A stretch of 64,000 nucleotides of DNA from Lepiota brunneoincarnata (Eukaryota; Basidiomycota; Agaricomycetes; Agaricales; Agaricaceae), in assembly GCA_023014365.1 (NCBI GenBank), contig JAEBUN010000017.1:868001-932000 (forward strand), written 5' to 3'. The position numbers and the translations under genes were made by a program. This document shows positions 22,289-33,734 of this stretch, one piece after another. Numbering within the stretch: position 1 is the first letter of the stretch; each line of letters opens with the position of its first letter. The notes beneath the pieces were generated by a model that was given only the letters and a program-made list of their open reading frames with translations, ran no database searches and was not told the DNA's origin.

Positions 22289-24724
22289 ATGCCTTCTCAT
22301 AATTTCCTCCCTGCACGCGCATCCTCACCACCACGCTCCACCATTGCTATGAAGCACGACGAGTACGGCTTCCTTCACTGTGACGATCCTCCCGCACCTC
22401 AGGATCCGCCACTTCAACACAACCCCCTTTCTCCCCGTAGATCACGAGCATCTTTATTAAACGCCTACTCCCCTTCGTCCCCAGGCGGCTCAAGTAGGCA
22501 CAGCGCTCGAAACTCTACCCCCCTACCATATTTCTACCCACATCTCCCCACCCCAAAACCAAAGAGATGCAGTGAAGGCGAAACCAGTCAACCGCCCAAG
22601 AATCTCACGAGTTGGGCGCGCCATACCATAGCGCATTCAACAATCACTCCCGAAGAAATACAAGGCCATCAAGAGCACCTGGTTACCACCGATAGCTCGA
22701 AATCAGTGGCTTTGTCTTCTTGTGACACAGTCGCTTTTTCGGCTCAAGCGCTCCCAAAATATACTAGTCCTAGTCCCGCCGAAGACGCTTCTACGCCGCA
22801 GCTGAGCGCACATGAGCTTGAACAAGCTTCTTTTCGGAGAAGCGCCCAAAGTGACCTGTCGATCAACGAAGAAATTGTCTTGACTGGGACCACCAACCCT
22901 ACCATGCAAGAGCCCAGAGGCAGCTCGCCCCTGTTCGATGCACCCCCCACCTATGGAAGTAGCGACTGTCTGTCCCTTGGATTCCTACCACTGGCTAGTT
23001 CAGAGGGCCACTCGGAAGGCGTGGGGCTGACAGAACAAGTTGAACCAGACTCGGGGTATTCGACACACAGTCGAGACGACATCGAGGGGGACAGTGATTG
23101 GAGGTCTATGATATCATCTGTCTTGAACGGTTACTACAGGGACCCAGACGGAGCCTCGATTGAAGAAAACCAGTGGTCGACAACGGATGACATCGGTGCC
23201 AGCACCACACCGGAATATACACTCGCAGAACCAGGCGCACTGCAGGCCCCGGAAGATGGCCCCAGCTGTGAGCTCGCGCTAACTTCATTCCCACCCCCTC
23301 TCCCGGGGAGCTCCCCAAAACGCAGAAAACCCGTCAGTTTGTACCTGAACACTACTTCAATCTGGGAGGGAGCTGGGGACCTCTCTCTACGTACCATGCC
23401 CCAAACGGCGCCCGTTTCGAAACCCTCCCGCCCGCTTCCCCCGGTTCCAAGCTCTCCTCAGCGCTCAATAAGGCCTCTCCCACGGCCGCCTGTACCACCT
23501 GAATATAGCCCGCCGCCCACCTCATCCTCCACACCTGACATACCCTCCACCGCGTTTTCCCCGGCGCCCTTGTCACGCGCCTTCTCTTTACACACACCCT
23601 CCCCGTCATCCAGCAGTTCAGCCACCTGTGCCTCTTCCTCACCTTATTCAAACTTATCTGCCAGACTCAGCCCCGCCGTGCCTCGCACCGCCGCCAAATG
23701 TCCCTTACCACCCCTGCTTGCCGTTTCACCTTGCGAATCGGAACTCCCAAGCCCACTATCACCGGATATCCCCATTCCGCCCTCACCTGGGACGGCCAGA
23801 CGGTTCCAAGCATCCAAGGTCAGCAAGATACTGGGTGAGGATATTACCCTAGAACCCCCAGGTCTACTGGGATCTGTTCTGCCCCTGTCCAGGACGCCTA
23901 AACGGTCCCAATCATCCAAGATCAACAAGGTGTTGGGCGAGAATATTCCTGTAGAACTTCCGGGCCTCCTAATCCAAGGCGCGCCCAATCCACCCCACTC
24001 ACCCAAGACGGCTAAACGATCCCAGGGGTCCAAAGTTAGTAGGATACTGGGTGAGGATATCCCCGTGGAGCTCCCGGGTCTTCTATCACCAGGCCTACCT
24101 GTTCCACCCTCACCCAGGGTGACCAGACGGTCAACAGGATCCAAAGTTAGTAGGGTACTAGGCGAGGAGATGTCTCCAGAGCCCCCAAGTCAGCCCAAAT
24201 CATACATGCCCGTCCCACCTTCGCCCCGGACAGCTAAACGTTTCCAAGCGTCCAAAGCCAGCAAAATACTGGGTGAGGACGTTCCTCCTGAACTCGTGTA
24301 TGGCCAGAAAGCACCTACCGTGCAATCTGGAAGCCCACCTGACGCCCCCACAATTTGGGATATGGAGGTGCTTAGGAACAGATTGCGTGCGCGCGCGGAT
24401 CGTCCTCAAGCTGTCTATCTCGATAATGCTTCCGAGGAGTTTGATGCCGATATATCTGAGGATGCAGAGAGTCAGGTCGAGGTTAAGGCGGACGACATGT
24501 CAGTCTATTCCGCCAATGCTTCCTTGTCGTCTGAAGACTTTGGCGATGAGGACCTGGAAGATACTGAGGAGGCGCATATAAGCTGGGCACTGCAGACCGT
24601 CGTTACGTACGAGACGGCGTCCCGCGTCAAGCGAACAAGTCGGATGTGGGTGCTGGAGAAGAATGGGGAACGGAAGGAGGAAGGGGATTACGCCAACGTA
24701 TTGAAGGCTCTGCGCCAACTATGA
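22289..24724 (+). CDS. Ser/Pro-rich protein with five SKVSKILGE repeats
   Basis: One uninterrupted 811-codon frame. No named family is recognised. Residues 1-500 are Ser/Pro/Thr-rich with many SP sites and PPxP tracts (possible SH3 or kinase targets). Residues about 497-690 hold five copies of a 34-38 residue unit built around SK(V/I/A)(S/N)(K/R)(I/V)LGE(D/E/N), alternating with PP(S/L)P(R/G)TA(K/R)R. An acidic region follows. The last 45 residues look conserved (RVKRTSRMWVLEKNGERKEE, then DYANVLKALRQL). A TATA-like box lies only about 10-18 bp before the first ATG, so the second in-frame ATG at 22349 (MKHDEYGFLHC) may be the real start. It is probably an intracellular scaffold-type protein; this is inference. 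It lies inside the 11.3-kb block. Confidence 0.75.
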   Translation: MPSHNFLPARASSPPRSTIAMKHDEYGFLHCDDPPAPQDPPLQHNPLSPRRSRASLLNAYSPSSPGGSSRHSARNSTPLPYFYPHLPTPKPKRCSEGETSQPPKNLTSWARHTIAHSTITPEEIQGHQEHLVTTDSSKSVALSSCDTVAFSAQALPKYTSPSPAEDASTPQLSAHELEQASFRRSAQSDLSINEEIVLTGTTNPTMQEPRGSSPLFDAPPTYGSSDCLSLGFLPLASSEGHSEGVGLTEQVEPDSGYSTHSRDDIEGDSDWRSMISSVLNGYYRDPDGASIEENQWSTTDDIGASTTPEYTLAEPGALQAPEDGPSCELALTSFPPPLPGSSPKRRKPVSLYLNTTSIWEGAGDLSLRTMPQTAPVSKPSRPLPPVPSSPQRSIRPLPRPPVPPEYSPPPTSSSTPDIPSTAFSPAPLSRAFSLHTPSPSSSSSATCASSSPYSNLSARLSPAVPRTAAKCPLPPLLAVSPCESELPSPLSPDIPIPPSPGTARRFQASKVSKILGEDITLEPPGLLGSVLPLSRTPKRSQSSKINKVLGENIPVELPGLLIQGAPNPPHSPKTAKRSQGSKVSRILGEDIPVELPGLLSPGLPVPPSPRVTRRSTGSKVSRVLGEEMSPEPPSQPKSYMPVPPSPRTAKRFQASKASKILGEDVPPELVYGQKAPTVQSGSPPDAPTIWDMEVLRNRLRARADRPQAVYLDNASEEFDADISEDAESQVEVKADDMSVYSANASLSSEDFGDEDLEDTEEAHISWALQTVVTYETASRVKRTSRMWVLEKNGERKEEGDYANVLKALRQL
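23779..24310 (+). repeat. Five degenerate coding repeats, about 105-115 bp each
   Basis: Repeat cores (TCCAAG/A...AGCAAGATACTGGGTGAG-like) start near 23812, 23913, 24028, 24139 and 24250. They encode the SKxSKxLGE unit of the surrounding gene. Spacing is about 101-115 bp, so unit length varies by a few codons. Confidence 0.85.
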
Positions 24725-24980
24725 GTTTGGTGGCTTCTCTTTTTTTTCACTGGTGGCTTTACTTTCTAACACAAAGTCCAGCCTGGTGCCATGACTGTCT
24801 ATACATCTCCTATTCGTTGTGTATGGTATGCATCTTTGCGCGTATTTTTATAATGGTTTGTTCTATTCCGGAGTATGGTAATGGTATTTCTCCCTTATGG
24901 GAATTGTGGATATCGATAAGGGATATGGGATGAGGGTGAACAGAAACAGATGTCTAGCGCCTGACCGGGCGAACGTTCCT

Positions 24981-27013
24981 TCACTCACCGGACGGAAGAC
25001 TAGACATCCCTTCTGCCAAGCTACGAGGGTCAACCACCCACAGCGCGGCGGCTTCCTCGTCGCACTGCTCGCACTCTAAATCCTCCTCATCCAAACGCCC
25101 AGAGAGTCTCGCTGACCTAACCTCGCGCAAAATAGCTTTCACACTCGACCTATTCCCAGTCAAAACAGTCCACCCGAGCTCTGCGCCCCAAAGCATGGAC
25201 TGCACAGTATGTGCTGTCAGTCGAGGGTTTACCTTGGTCACAGCAGCACGTTGGATCTCTCCCATACCATCATGATCGTTGTTACTGTCGCTGGAAATGG
25301 AATCATTGATCGTGCGAGGATCTGGTATGACCTCGTGCGCTAGGATGTAGTGGCAGGTCTTCTTTAGGACTCGGGTGAAGGCCGGAAAATGGAGCTTGGA
25401 GTAAGCCTCTTGTCCGAGCACCAATATTGGTCCGGGATCCGACGACGTGGGGAAGAGTTTGATGGGTAGTAAGGGGATGAACTGCGGTGGGTAACGCGAG
25501 CCTTTCCAATAGGACTCAACACCGCCCTGTACATCATCCCTATGATTGAACATAGCCTCTACTCGTCGTTTTTCATTCTCCCCGCCGATCTTGTTCACTA
25601 TAAGCAAGCAACGGGAGCGGGCCTCAGGGGTTGTCCAGAATTCCACAAGCGAAAAATCGCCATTCGTGACTGCTGATAGCTGGTCATGAATTTCTTGAAT
25701 CATACCCCTGGCCATCTCCTGAAGGAGCTGCCGAGTCAACGCTCGCGCCTGTTTGACATAGATCCTGGGAAGGTCTTCAATGGTTCGTTCAGGGAAGGCT
25801 TTCGAGATCATGTCTTGGGCTCTCTTGCTTTCGAGGCGCGTTTCCTTCCAGACACGGTACTCCTGTGGAGGTATGAATCTTGTATAAGCTTCATCTATTG
25901 TTGCAGGCAAAGGAAAGTGAGTGAGGTCGGAGATCAGTGCGATAAGCGCCGAGAGGTCGAGAGTAATACGCCGCGTTGGGCGGGGTGGAGCCGAAGGTGC
26001 AGGGTGGGATGGTCCCAAGGGCAGTTTCTTGGACACTTCAGCGTTGCATCGTTCGCCAAGTTCGACGTCGATACCCAGTTGCTGTAAAAGGCAGACTGTT
26101 TGAGCTATCCGCGGATCGATAACTCCACCACTTTCTGACGGAGCGGTAGGGTTTAGGCGTGTTAGCCGTAATGTAATGTGGGGAAGTTCGGATATTCCTT
26201 CAATAAGATTCTCTTTGGCCGCACGGATAAGCGACCGACCCATGCGCAGAATTGAATTATCGAACTCTGTTTGAGCCAGAGTAGGCGGCATCCCCTCATA
26301 TTCCTCGCCGGACTCGTCGTCGGTCAGATAAGAGTCTATTTCCCGAAATTCGGCAAGGATCCTTGAGTTTTTGATCCTGTAAGAGTACCTCCAGTCAGGT
26401 AGCAACCAGTTGATTGATACACAACACTCACGTATTGACCCTTATCCATCGCCGGCCATTTTCTGCTACGATATCAACTTTGACCCCAGGTATCTTTCGA
26501 CCGCCACGCTTAACTGATCCAGCCTCATGGCCCCCAGGGTCAACGCTAAACGTTTTGAAGACGCCTACGACAGGGCCCTTTGCGCATACGAGCTCATTCC
26601 AAACTGCGATCAGATAGGGGGCATTGGTTGAAAGAGGTGGCAGGTAAGCTGATCGGGGGTCATCGAGAAACTACTGATATTTGGTAATGAATAAGCGCGT
26701 GGCCCTTGATAAGATGAACTCTACCCACCTTGTCGAGGACGTCTAGGTCAAGCCGGATAGACTCCCTCAGCTGTCGCAACCCGGGAATTTCTTCTTGCTG
26801 ATTCCACGTAGAATCATCCCCGGATTCGCCGGCGGTCTCGACGGAAGAGTCGAGAATTAGCGGTTTCAGGGACAGCGGGTGAAACTGAGCTGAGGTAGCA
26901 TGAATGTCTCGCAGTTTTTCGCGCAACTGGCGCAACTCTGGGTGGAATTCAGGGGTCATGGTCGTTGGCCAAGAAATTTTAACGAGGCCTGGTGGGTAAT
27001 AAGGGGCAGACAT
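24981..27013 (-). CDS. DUF1308 / UPF0415 (C7orf25-like) protein
   Basis: Three main exons. Exon 1 (27013 to about 26690) has HPELRQLREKLRDIHATSA, QFHPLSLKPLI and LRQLRESIRLDLDVLDK, the usual N-terminal helical region. Exon 2 (about 26670-26440) has LPPLSTNAPYLIAVWNELV and GVKVDIVAENGRRWIRVNT. The long exon 3 begins IKNSRILAEF and carries the C-terminal DUF1308 part: RRITLDLSALIALISDLTH, HFPAFTRVLKKTCHYILAHE, TAHTVQSMLWGAELGWTVLT, and ends LPSGE at 24981. Two starts are possible: 27013 (MSAPYYPPGL) or 26959 (MTPEFHPEL); the second lies nearer the conserved part. The family is widespread in eukaryotes and of unknown biochemical function. Confidence 0.85.
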
Positions 27014-27755
27014 AGAGATCAGACGGCGGTGTCCCCATCACAAGATATGACTCAACACTCCGCAGGTCATCCAGCTCAACAGCCACCATGGTGTACCTTG
27101 ATTACATGGCAGGGTAGAGTACCAGACAGGTAGTGAACAACAATGATATAATTTTTGTCATAATACCTCGCTCCTGCCTGTACCCGACGAGACAGCGGTG
27201 CCTGGGACGTATGGTGCCTGCCGATCGCTAAGACTCGGAGGGCTGAAGGGAAGGTGGGGGTTTGAAAGCGGATGGTCTACGTGGAATAATGATGGGTAGC
27301 CAGGGTAGTAGCAGAGGGGTGTGCCATGTGTAACGCGGCAGGAATGAGTCAAAATGATACAGATTTACGAAGAACATATTAGCGATGTCCTTGCCAGGGG
27401 TTCCTACGACTCTTGGGACTGCAAGCTGTTTGAGGGCAGAGCAGTAGAACTAAGTAAGCTTGTCTCCTTGCGCATCGACCAATTCCAGCTCTAATTCAAA
27501 CGCCTCCCACAGGGATAATGACTCTTCGTGGAACAGTCGACTATGAATGCCGGCTGATTTGCGGCGGGGAGCTTGGCGTTCTGAGAGCTTGTGCTAGATC
27601 CGTCGCAAGCATCCACCAAACACCTGAGGCCGCCGCGGCAGACTTTGGAAACCTGTTTCTCAATTAGTGAAGTAAACTTGACAAGTATGAAAGGGCAGTC
27701 ATTTCCACGGTAACAAAAAGCACACAAGTGCAAGCCTGGGTTTATTACAGTCCCT
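27014..27755. other. Intergenic stretch without recognised gene
   Basis: About 740 bp with only short frames on both strands and no domain signature. It includes the promoter side of the DUF1308 gene. Confidence 0.4.
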
Positions 27756-28310
27756 CTACATGCCCAATAAAATGACATGTACCGTAGAAATAGAATCAGC
27801 TTTGGTGAAATCTACAGATAGACTCTCAATAACACTGCCGTGTTTCGAGATAAACGGAAAGAGGGCAACACAGACAGTCTCTTCGATTTCTTTGTGTTGG
27901 GGCAGACCACACTGGGATAGACTAAAGTGGAACTCGCGCAAGTTGGAAAAGAGGACTTGAGGGAGTCCCAGATCCGGGATCCGATGCTTCAAGTGAGGAT
28001 GAGGTTCGAGTCTCGTTAAGGTGTTTGTCGACGCCTCTCAAAGAGCCAGAAGCGCTGGCAGGTCTGTTCTCGTGTGTTACTGCTTGGCCAGATGATATGG
28101 AGCCTTATGCGTGAGAGATTCGTGGTCAACGCGATACATTGGATTAATTGCTGGAGGGGTTCTTCGCTTCCTTCACCGTATTGGCAGTTTTGTCGGCTCG
28201 TCTGTTCTGGAAACAAAAAAAAATCTGCGTGAACTAAGATATCTTTCACGCAGTAAGTGTTTTTGGGGTTTCACGGCCTGGTGGCTTCCATAAAGCAAAC
28301 CTCCCTCACG
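27756..28310 (-). pseudogene. Broken LRR/F-box-associated-like gene fragment
   Basis: Three out-of-register minus-strand pieces read like the leucine-rich repeat part of fungal F-box-associated proteins: LTTNLSRIRLHIIWPS and CQRFWLFE, then (shifted frame) NTLTRLEPHPHLKHRIPDLG, then VLFSNLREFHFSLSQCG and ALFPFISKHGSVIESLSVDF. The change of frame near 28040 has no splice signals, and the protein stops at 27756 soon after HVILLGM. The N-terminal F-box part is not seen. I take it as a decayed remnant lying near the right end of the 11.3-kb block. Family assignment rests on pattern only. Confidence 0.45.
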
Positions 28311-28739
28311 ACCGGAGCGCGAGCGGTAACCATCCTTCTTCATAAGAAGAGTCAGACTTTCGATAACCTCTGCGGCCGCTTAGACACTACGGTGGAAACG
28401 AGGTCATCTAGTGATTCAGATCGTGAAGTTCAATGCTTGCCTCAAGCAATCAAACTAACGGTCTGAATAGAAAAATGGTAGGATCTTATTAAGACTGCTG
28501 CTCAACTTCAGCTCGCGGTACCGGTCCTTCAAGCAATAGCGCAGAAAAACGCGGTTTAATGTATACAACCTGGACTTCCATAAGACCTGAAAGGGGTCTG
28601 GAGTCAACAGCTGAGGGATGAGATCAATATTGAGCCGATTCCACTAATAGCTTTAAGGAGTGACGTGACGTGTGACCAGGTCTATTTGGCTGAAGCTGGA
28701 TGGGCAAACAGCAGAATCATGTAGGATGACATATGAGGA
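28311..28739. other. Right end of the 11.3-kb block
   Basis: No coding signal was found. Homology with the left duplicate resumes abruptly at 28740 (TACCACTC), 79 bp before the VPS15 start. The VPS15 promoter therefore probably extends into this sequence, which is absent from the left copy. Confidence 0.45.
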
Positions 28740-31700
28740 TACCACTCTTGTTCTCATTCCTATCTACTACTCCCTTCATACCATGATATTATCATAAGAC
28801 GACATTCGTAAATTCGACATGGGAAATGCACACTCCGGCTTCAATCTCACCCGTACCTCGGGCGCACTAGACTCCTTTATAGCTGAACTTGGTGGGGATA
28901 TTGTTTACGAGAAGAGGTCGGCCATTACTCTCTAGATCGAGTTCGAATCCGCGCTGTAACTCAGTCACAGTCTCGGATCTGCACGTTTCTTGAAGACGGT
29001 GAAATGTCGCCACCGTAATGGTTTCTTGGTCGTGAAAGTGTTCATCAAGCCGGATCCTGGCTTGTCTCTGCGAACATACCATCGACGACTTAAAGGTAAG
29101 CGCTTGTACAATGTCGTGTATCACATGCTCAATCAGGCTCCGGTAGTCGAGAAAGAGGCATTGGCAGATATTGCGAATGTAGACAGCTACCAAACGTTCG
29201 TCGAGACGGACAAGGCGGGGTACATTATTCGACAATGGCTCGCGAGTAATCTCTATGACCGCATCAGGTGTGGCATCCTTCTCTTATTTTACAGTCCATC
29301 TTGCTTATTTTCTCAGCACCCGCCCATTTCTAACTATGGTCGAGAAACGATGGATCGCTTTCCAGCTTCTCAATGCACTCCGTGACGCTCGCAATCGCAA
29401 GGTCCCTCATGGCGACATCAAATCCGAAAACATTCTTGTTACGTCGTGGAACTGGGTATATCTTGCGGATTTTGCCTCGTACAAACCAACCTACCTTCCG
29501 CTGGATGACCCTTCCGACTTTTCCTTCTTCTTTGACACGTCAGGACGTAGAACTTGTTACATTGCCCCGGAACGCTTTTACACCGCGGCCAACAACCCGG
29601 AGATCAGTTCCAAGAAGTCCAGAATCGCGATGGGAGAACTAGAGGGTAAGCGAGATGGCAGAGTGACGGAGGCCATGGACTGTTTTAGCGCTGGCTGTGT
29701 CATCGCGGAACTCTTTCTCGAAGGCGCACCCCTTTTCACTCTCAGTCAGTTATTCAAGTACAGGGAAGGAGAGTATAGCGCGGATGCACATTTAATGCAG
29801 ATTGAAGACGAGGGGATAAGAGTAAGTGATACTTTCGATTGACATCTCAAGTCTGCTTCATTTTCGTTAGTAGAGTCTCATAAAGCAAATGATCTCTCTT
29901 GATCCCAATGAGCGGCCACTCTTCGACATGTTACTACACACTTCTCGGGGCACAGTCTTCCCCGAGTCATTCTATTCGTTCCTCCACAACTATGTTGCAT
30001 CTATCAACGAGATGCCTGCCAATCCCCCCTATACTGCCCCTTCCATTGCCCCCTCTACCTCGAACACTGTCGTCAAAGTTAGCTCCTCTAACCCAAACGT
30101 GAACGTGGGTGCGACCGATACGGTTAACGCCGCGCTTCTTCCGAGTGATTCTGATCACCGACTCGAGCGTATATGGGCAGACTATGAAAGTGTAGAGCCG
30201 TACGTAATCCAGGAATCGGCAGAGGAAACCTTGCAAATGGACGTGAAGATTGACTACAATTCTTTTAGTCTTGTATCGAAGCCGTTCCAGGTTAGTGCTG
30301 CGTCGATGCCATTTCGGAACGTTAACTCAAGTCTAATAGGACATCCTGCCTGTAGAGCTGCACTTACCAAATCGTGACTCTAGTTTGCATACACTGCCTG
30401 GGGGGAGGCGTGCTGCTCTTGAAGGTAATAACTATCTCTTGCCGAAAAATCTTATATTCTAATCCGCCTTAGATGGTCCCGCCCTTATCCTTCTTGCGCT
30501 TGTGACTGCAAACATTCGTAATTGCTCGCTTCCAAGCTCTAAAGTCCGATCGTTCGACGTCTTCCTTGCATTGTCATGTCATCTCACTGATGAGGCCAAG
30601 TTGGATCGGATGGTGCCCTACATTGTGGACCTCCTACATGACGAATCTGTGCTTGTTCGTGCGGCAGGACTACGAACATTGATGCAAGTAGTGAGTTCCA
30701 AGTATCTTCCAGCAACAGCATTTTTTTTTTACAAAGAACCCAGTTGATGTTGGTGACGGTGATTACTCCCTCAAACGCTGCCATATTTCCCGAGTACATC
30801 ATTCCAAATATCAGACATCTTGTCCAGGATTCTGAAGTTCTCGTCCGTTGTACATATGCACAATGCATCGTCCAGCTTGCGGACACGGCCGTGCGATACC
30901 TCGAGATGGGACAGGCACTCAAGGCCCATGGCACTTTTGTGATATCACCAGATACACACGACTCCGAAAATGCGCACTTTGAGGTAGTTTGATGCCTTTG
31001 ATCCAACTATGCCTCATCTTATCAAATAATTAGGTGTCCTACGACGCAAGCATGTTGGAGCTGCAGACAAACATTCAGGAACATCTGTCAGCCCTCCTTA
31101 TGGATCCTTCGAGCGTTGTCAAACGAGCTGTTCTGCGCGATATATCATCGCTCTGCATATTCCTTGGACGACAGAGGACCAACGATGTATTACTAAGTCA
31201 CATGATTACGTACCTCAACGACAGGGACTGGTTGTTGCGTTACGCATTCTTTGACAGTATTGTGGATGTCGCCGCTTGTGCCGGCGGTCGGAGTTTGGAG
31301 GATTACATCCTGCCGTTGATGATCCAAGCACTTTCTGGTGTGTCGTTACCCATATCCGGTGTTTAATCTACCAACAGCAGATCACGTAGATGTGGAGGAA
31401 ACGGTCGTTGCGAGAGTCTTGGCTGCCCTCACAAGTCTCTGCGAACTCGGGCTCTTCCAGAAAATGCGTATATGGGAGTTAATGAGTGCTACACTAGGGT
31501 TTTTGTTTCATCCCAATGTTTGGATACGACAAGGTTTGTTTTGACTGCCTCACGTTCTCTGAATGTACCCTTAGCATTCCCACAGGTGCTACATCATTCA
31601 TAACCTCCGCTGCCCAACACCTACCACCGACCGACGTTTGGTGTGTTTTGTACCCTTCGCTGAAGCATTTCCTGAAATCGGATGTTGCCGTGATCAATGA

Positions 31701-33734
31701 ACAGAGTTTATTGACAGCAATGAAGAATCCAGTGGGTTCAGATCCCCATCTCGGTATTCTTTGCCTAACTATTGTCCTCGTAGCTGCCACGACAGATCCT
31801 CGACGCATCAGTTCAGTGGGCCATGAAGGGCGACAAGGCAGGTTTCTGGAGAGGTCCGAGAAAGGGCAGTAGGGTGGAATCACCCAGGGAGAGTGTCGTT
31901 TCCCTGCGAAAAGGTGCAGGGTCCATTGCCAAGCTAAAGTCAGAAGAGTGAGTTGATTTTTCTGTTCACCGTACCTTATAATTCCGACATATGGATTAGA
32001 GATGAAGCTCAGCTTGGAAAGCTGCAACAGCTCGGTATGACCCCGAGTGATGAGAGTAAACTTATGGCTATGAGGGATTACATCTTGAAGCTTGCTAATG
32101 CGACCTCGAGGTATGCTTGCAGTTGCGCCAAACAACTCCGTTACCCTACTTACCCACATCACCTACCAGTTTCTCCTCACGCCTCAGTTACGAACCGGAC
32201 AGAGGCAAGAGTCTCAAAATTATTGGGGATATTGAACTTCAGAAACTTGGGGTCGTTCCACAAACCGTCTTCCTTCGAACCCGGAGCAACAGCTCTGAAT
32301 TTATGCCACGCTCATCGAGACTATCGACAGTAACCACAATGACAGGTTCACGCAGATCAACATATTCCTTGAGCCGAGTGCCCATGCTGAACTCGCCGAA
32401 AGTGGGCCGCCAACCTAGCGCGGAAGTCGGCAGTGTCACCAGCACCTCTGGGGCTCCATTTGAAGACTTGAAGAGACGATTGGCAAACATCAATGGGTCG
32501 ACATCATCTTTGGGCATAGCTCACGGACATCCACACACTCCAAGAGAATCCAGGGCCATCCTGTCACCTGTGCCAGCACCCACTTCTCCCCTCATTCTAA
32601 CATCCTCTACAATACCTTCTCCGCCCGCCTCCGTCGCATCAGCAGCGCTTCCGCATACCGCTGCTCTTGCCCCCATACTACCTCCCGTTGCATCGACGAC
32701 GGAAAGACCCGGCAGTCCGACGGAGAGTGTGACCTCGATGGCTAATTCGGTTTCGTTCAGGCCGCTGAGCCGACTGCAAATCAGTGGAAGCGTGATACTA
32801 GATGTACCAAAGGCTGCGCCTGCGGTTGGATCCAGCAAAACGAACGCTATAGGGTTATTGGAGCCGCATTCGAAACTTGTGAAGGACTCTGAGGGATCAC
32901 CAGAGGTATCTGGGAGGTCTTCCCCGGTGTCTGTTTCAACGGTTTCCAGGCTACATAGATTCAGGCCCCAACCCGCCCAACCTATATCAACATACGGTGA
33001 GTCAACAAATGGTCTTATCCAAGTTTCGTTGATGTGAATGCTTCTTAGATGGACAGGACCCCGGCATCAGCCATCTTTTGGAGAACCTCTACCTAGACAA
33101 CAACCGTGACTTACAGAATGATTTTGGACCCAAAGTGCATGAAGCCCCAGTACGAAGGCGAGGAGCAACACGACATACATTCACACCTCGAGACACTTCG
33201 AGCCGCCGAACAGAAGTTAGCCTCGTCGCCAATCTCACATCACACTCTGACGCCATCACTGCACTTACAGTATCTCCGGACCATATGTTCTTTGTCTCAG
33301 CCTCGGATGACAAGACCGTCAAGATATGGGATACTGCCAGGTTGGAGAGGAATGTGACGAGTAAGCCAAGACATACATATGGGCAACATCACGCACGGGT
33401 GAAGAGTGTTTGTATGTTGGAGGCGACACATTGTTTTGCAAGTGCAGCTGATGATGGGAGTGTGCATGTCGTGAGGGTGCATGCAACGCCGCCCAAGTAC
33501 GGAAAACTGCAAGTCGTGAGGGAGTATAGGGTTGATCATCCGGGAGAGTATGTAACATGCATGATGCATTATAACTCTGGTGAGTGAGAGATTCGTGAGG
33601 CGGTCTTGCCTGGCATTGATGTTTGGGGCACAATCAGATGCAGCATCGAATTTAATCCTGGCGACAACCCACTCCAACATCGTTATTCTTGACTTGCGGA
33701 CGATGAGGGTAATGCAGAGAATGGAGAACCCAAG
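28740..33734. repeat. Duplicated block, right copy part 2 (VPS15)
   Basis: Matches 8948-12970 of the left copy, apart from sequence deleted there (905, 45, 10 and 2 bp). Homology ends at CCAAG in the WD40 region; the remaining 1 kb of VPS15 is unique. Confidence 0.9.

Noticed and set aside
23644..24144. 166-codon minus frame under the repeat-protein gene
   Set aside because: Shadow of the coding repeats; its own apparent repeats mirror the SKxSKxLGE units on the plus strand.
28935..28960. tRNA-like box B (GAGTTCGAATCC)
   Set aside because: It lies in the first VPS15 intron, no cloverleaf or box A could be built, and the left copy differs at the key base.
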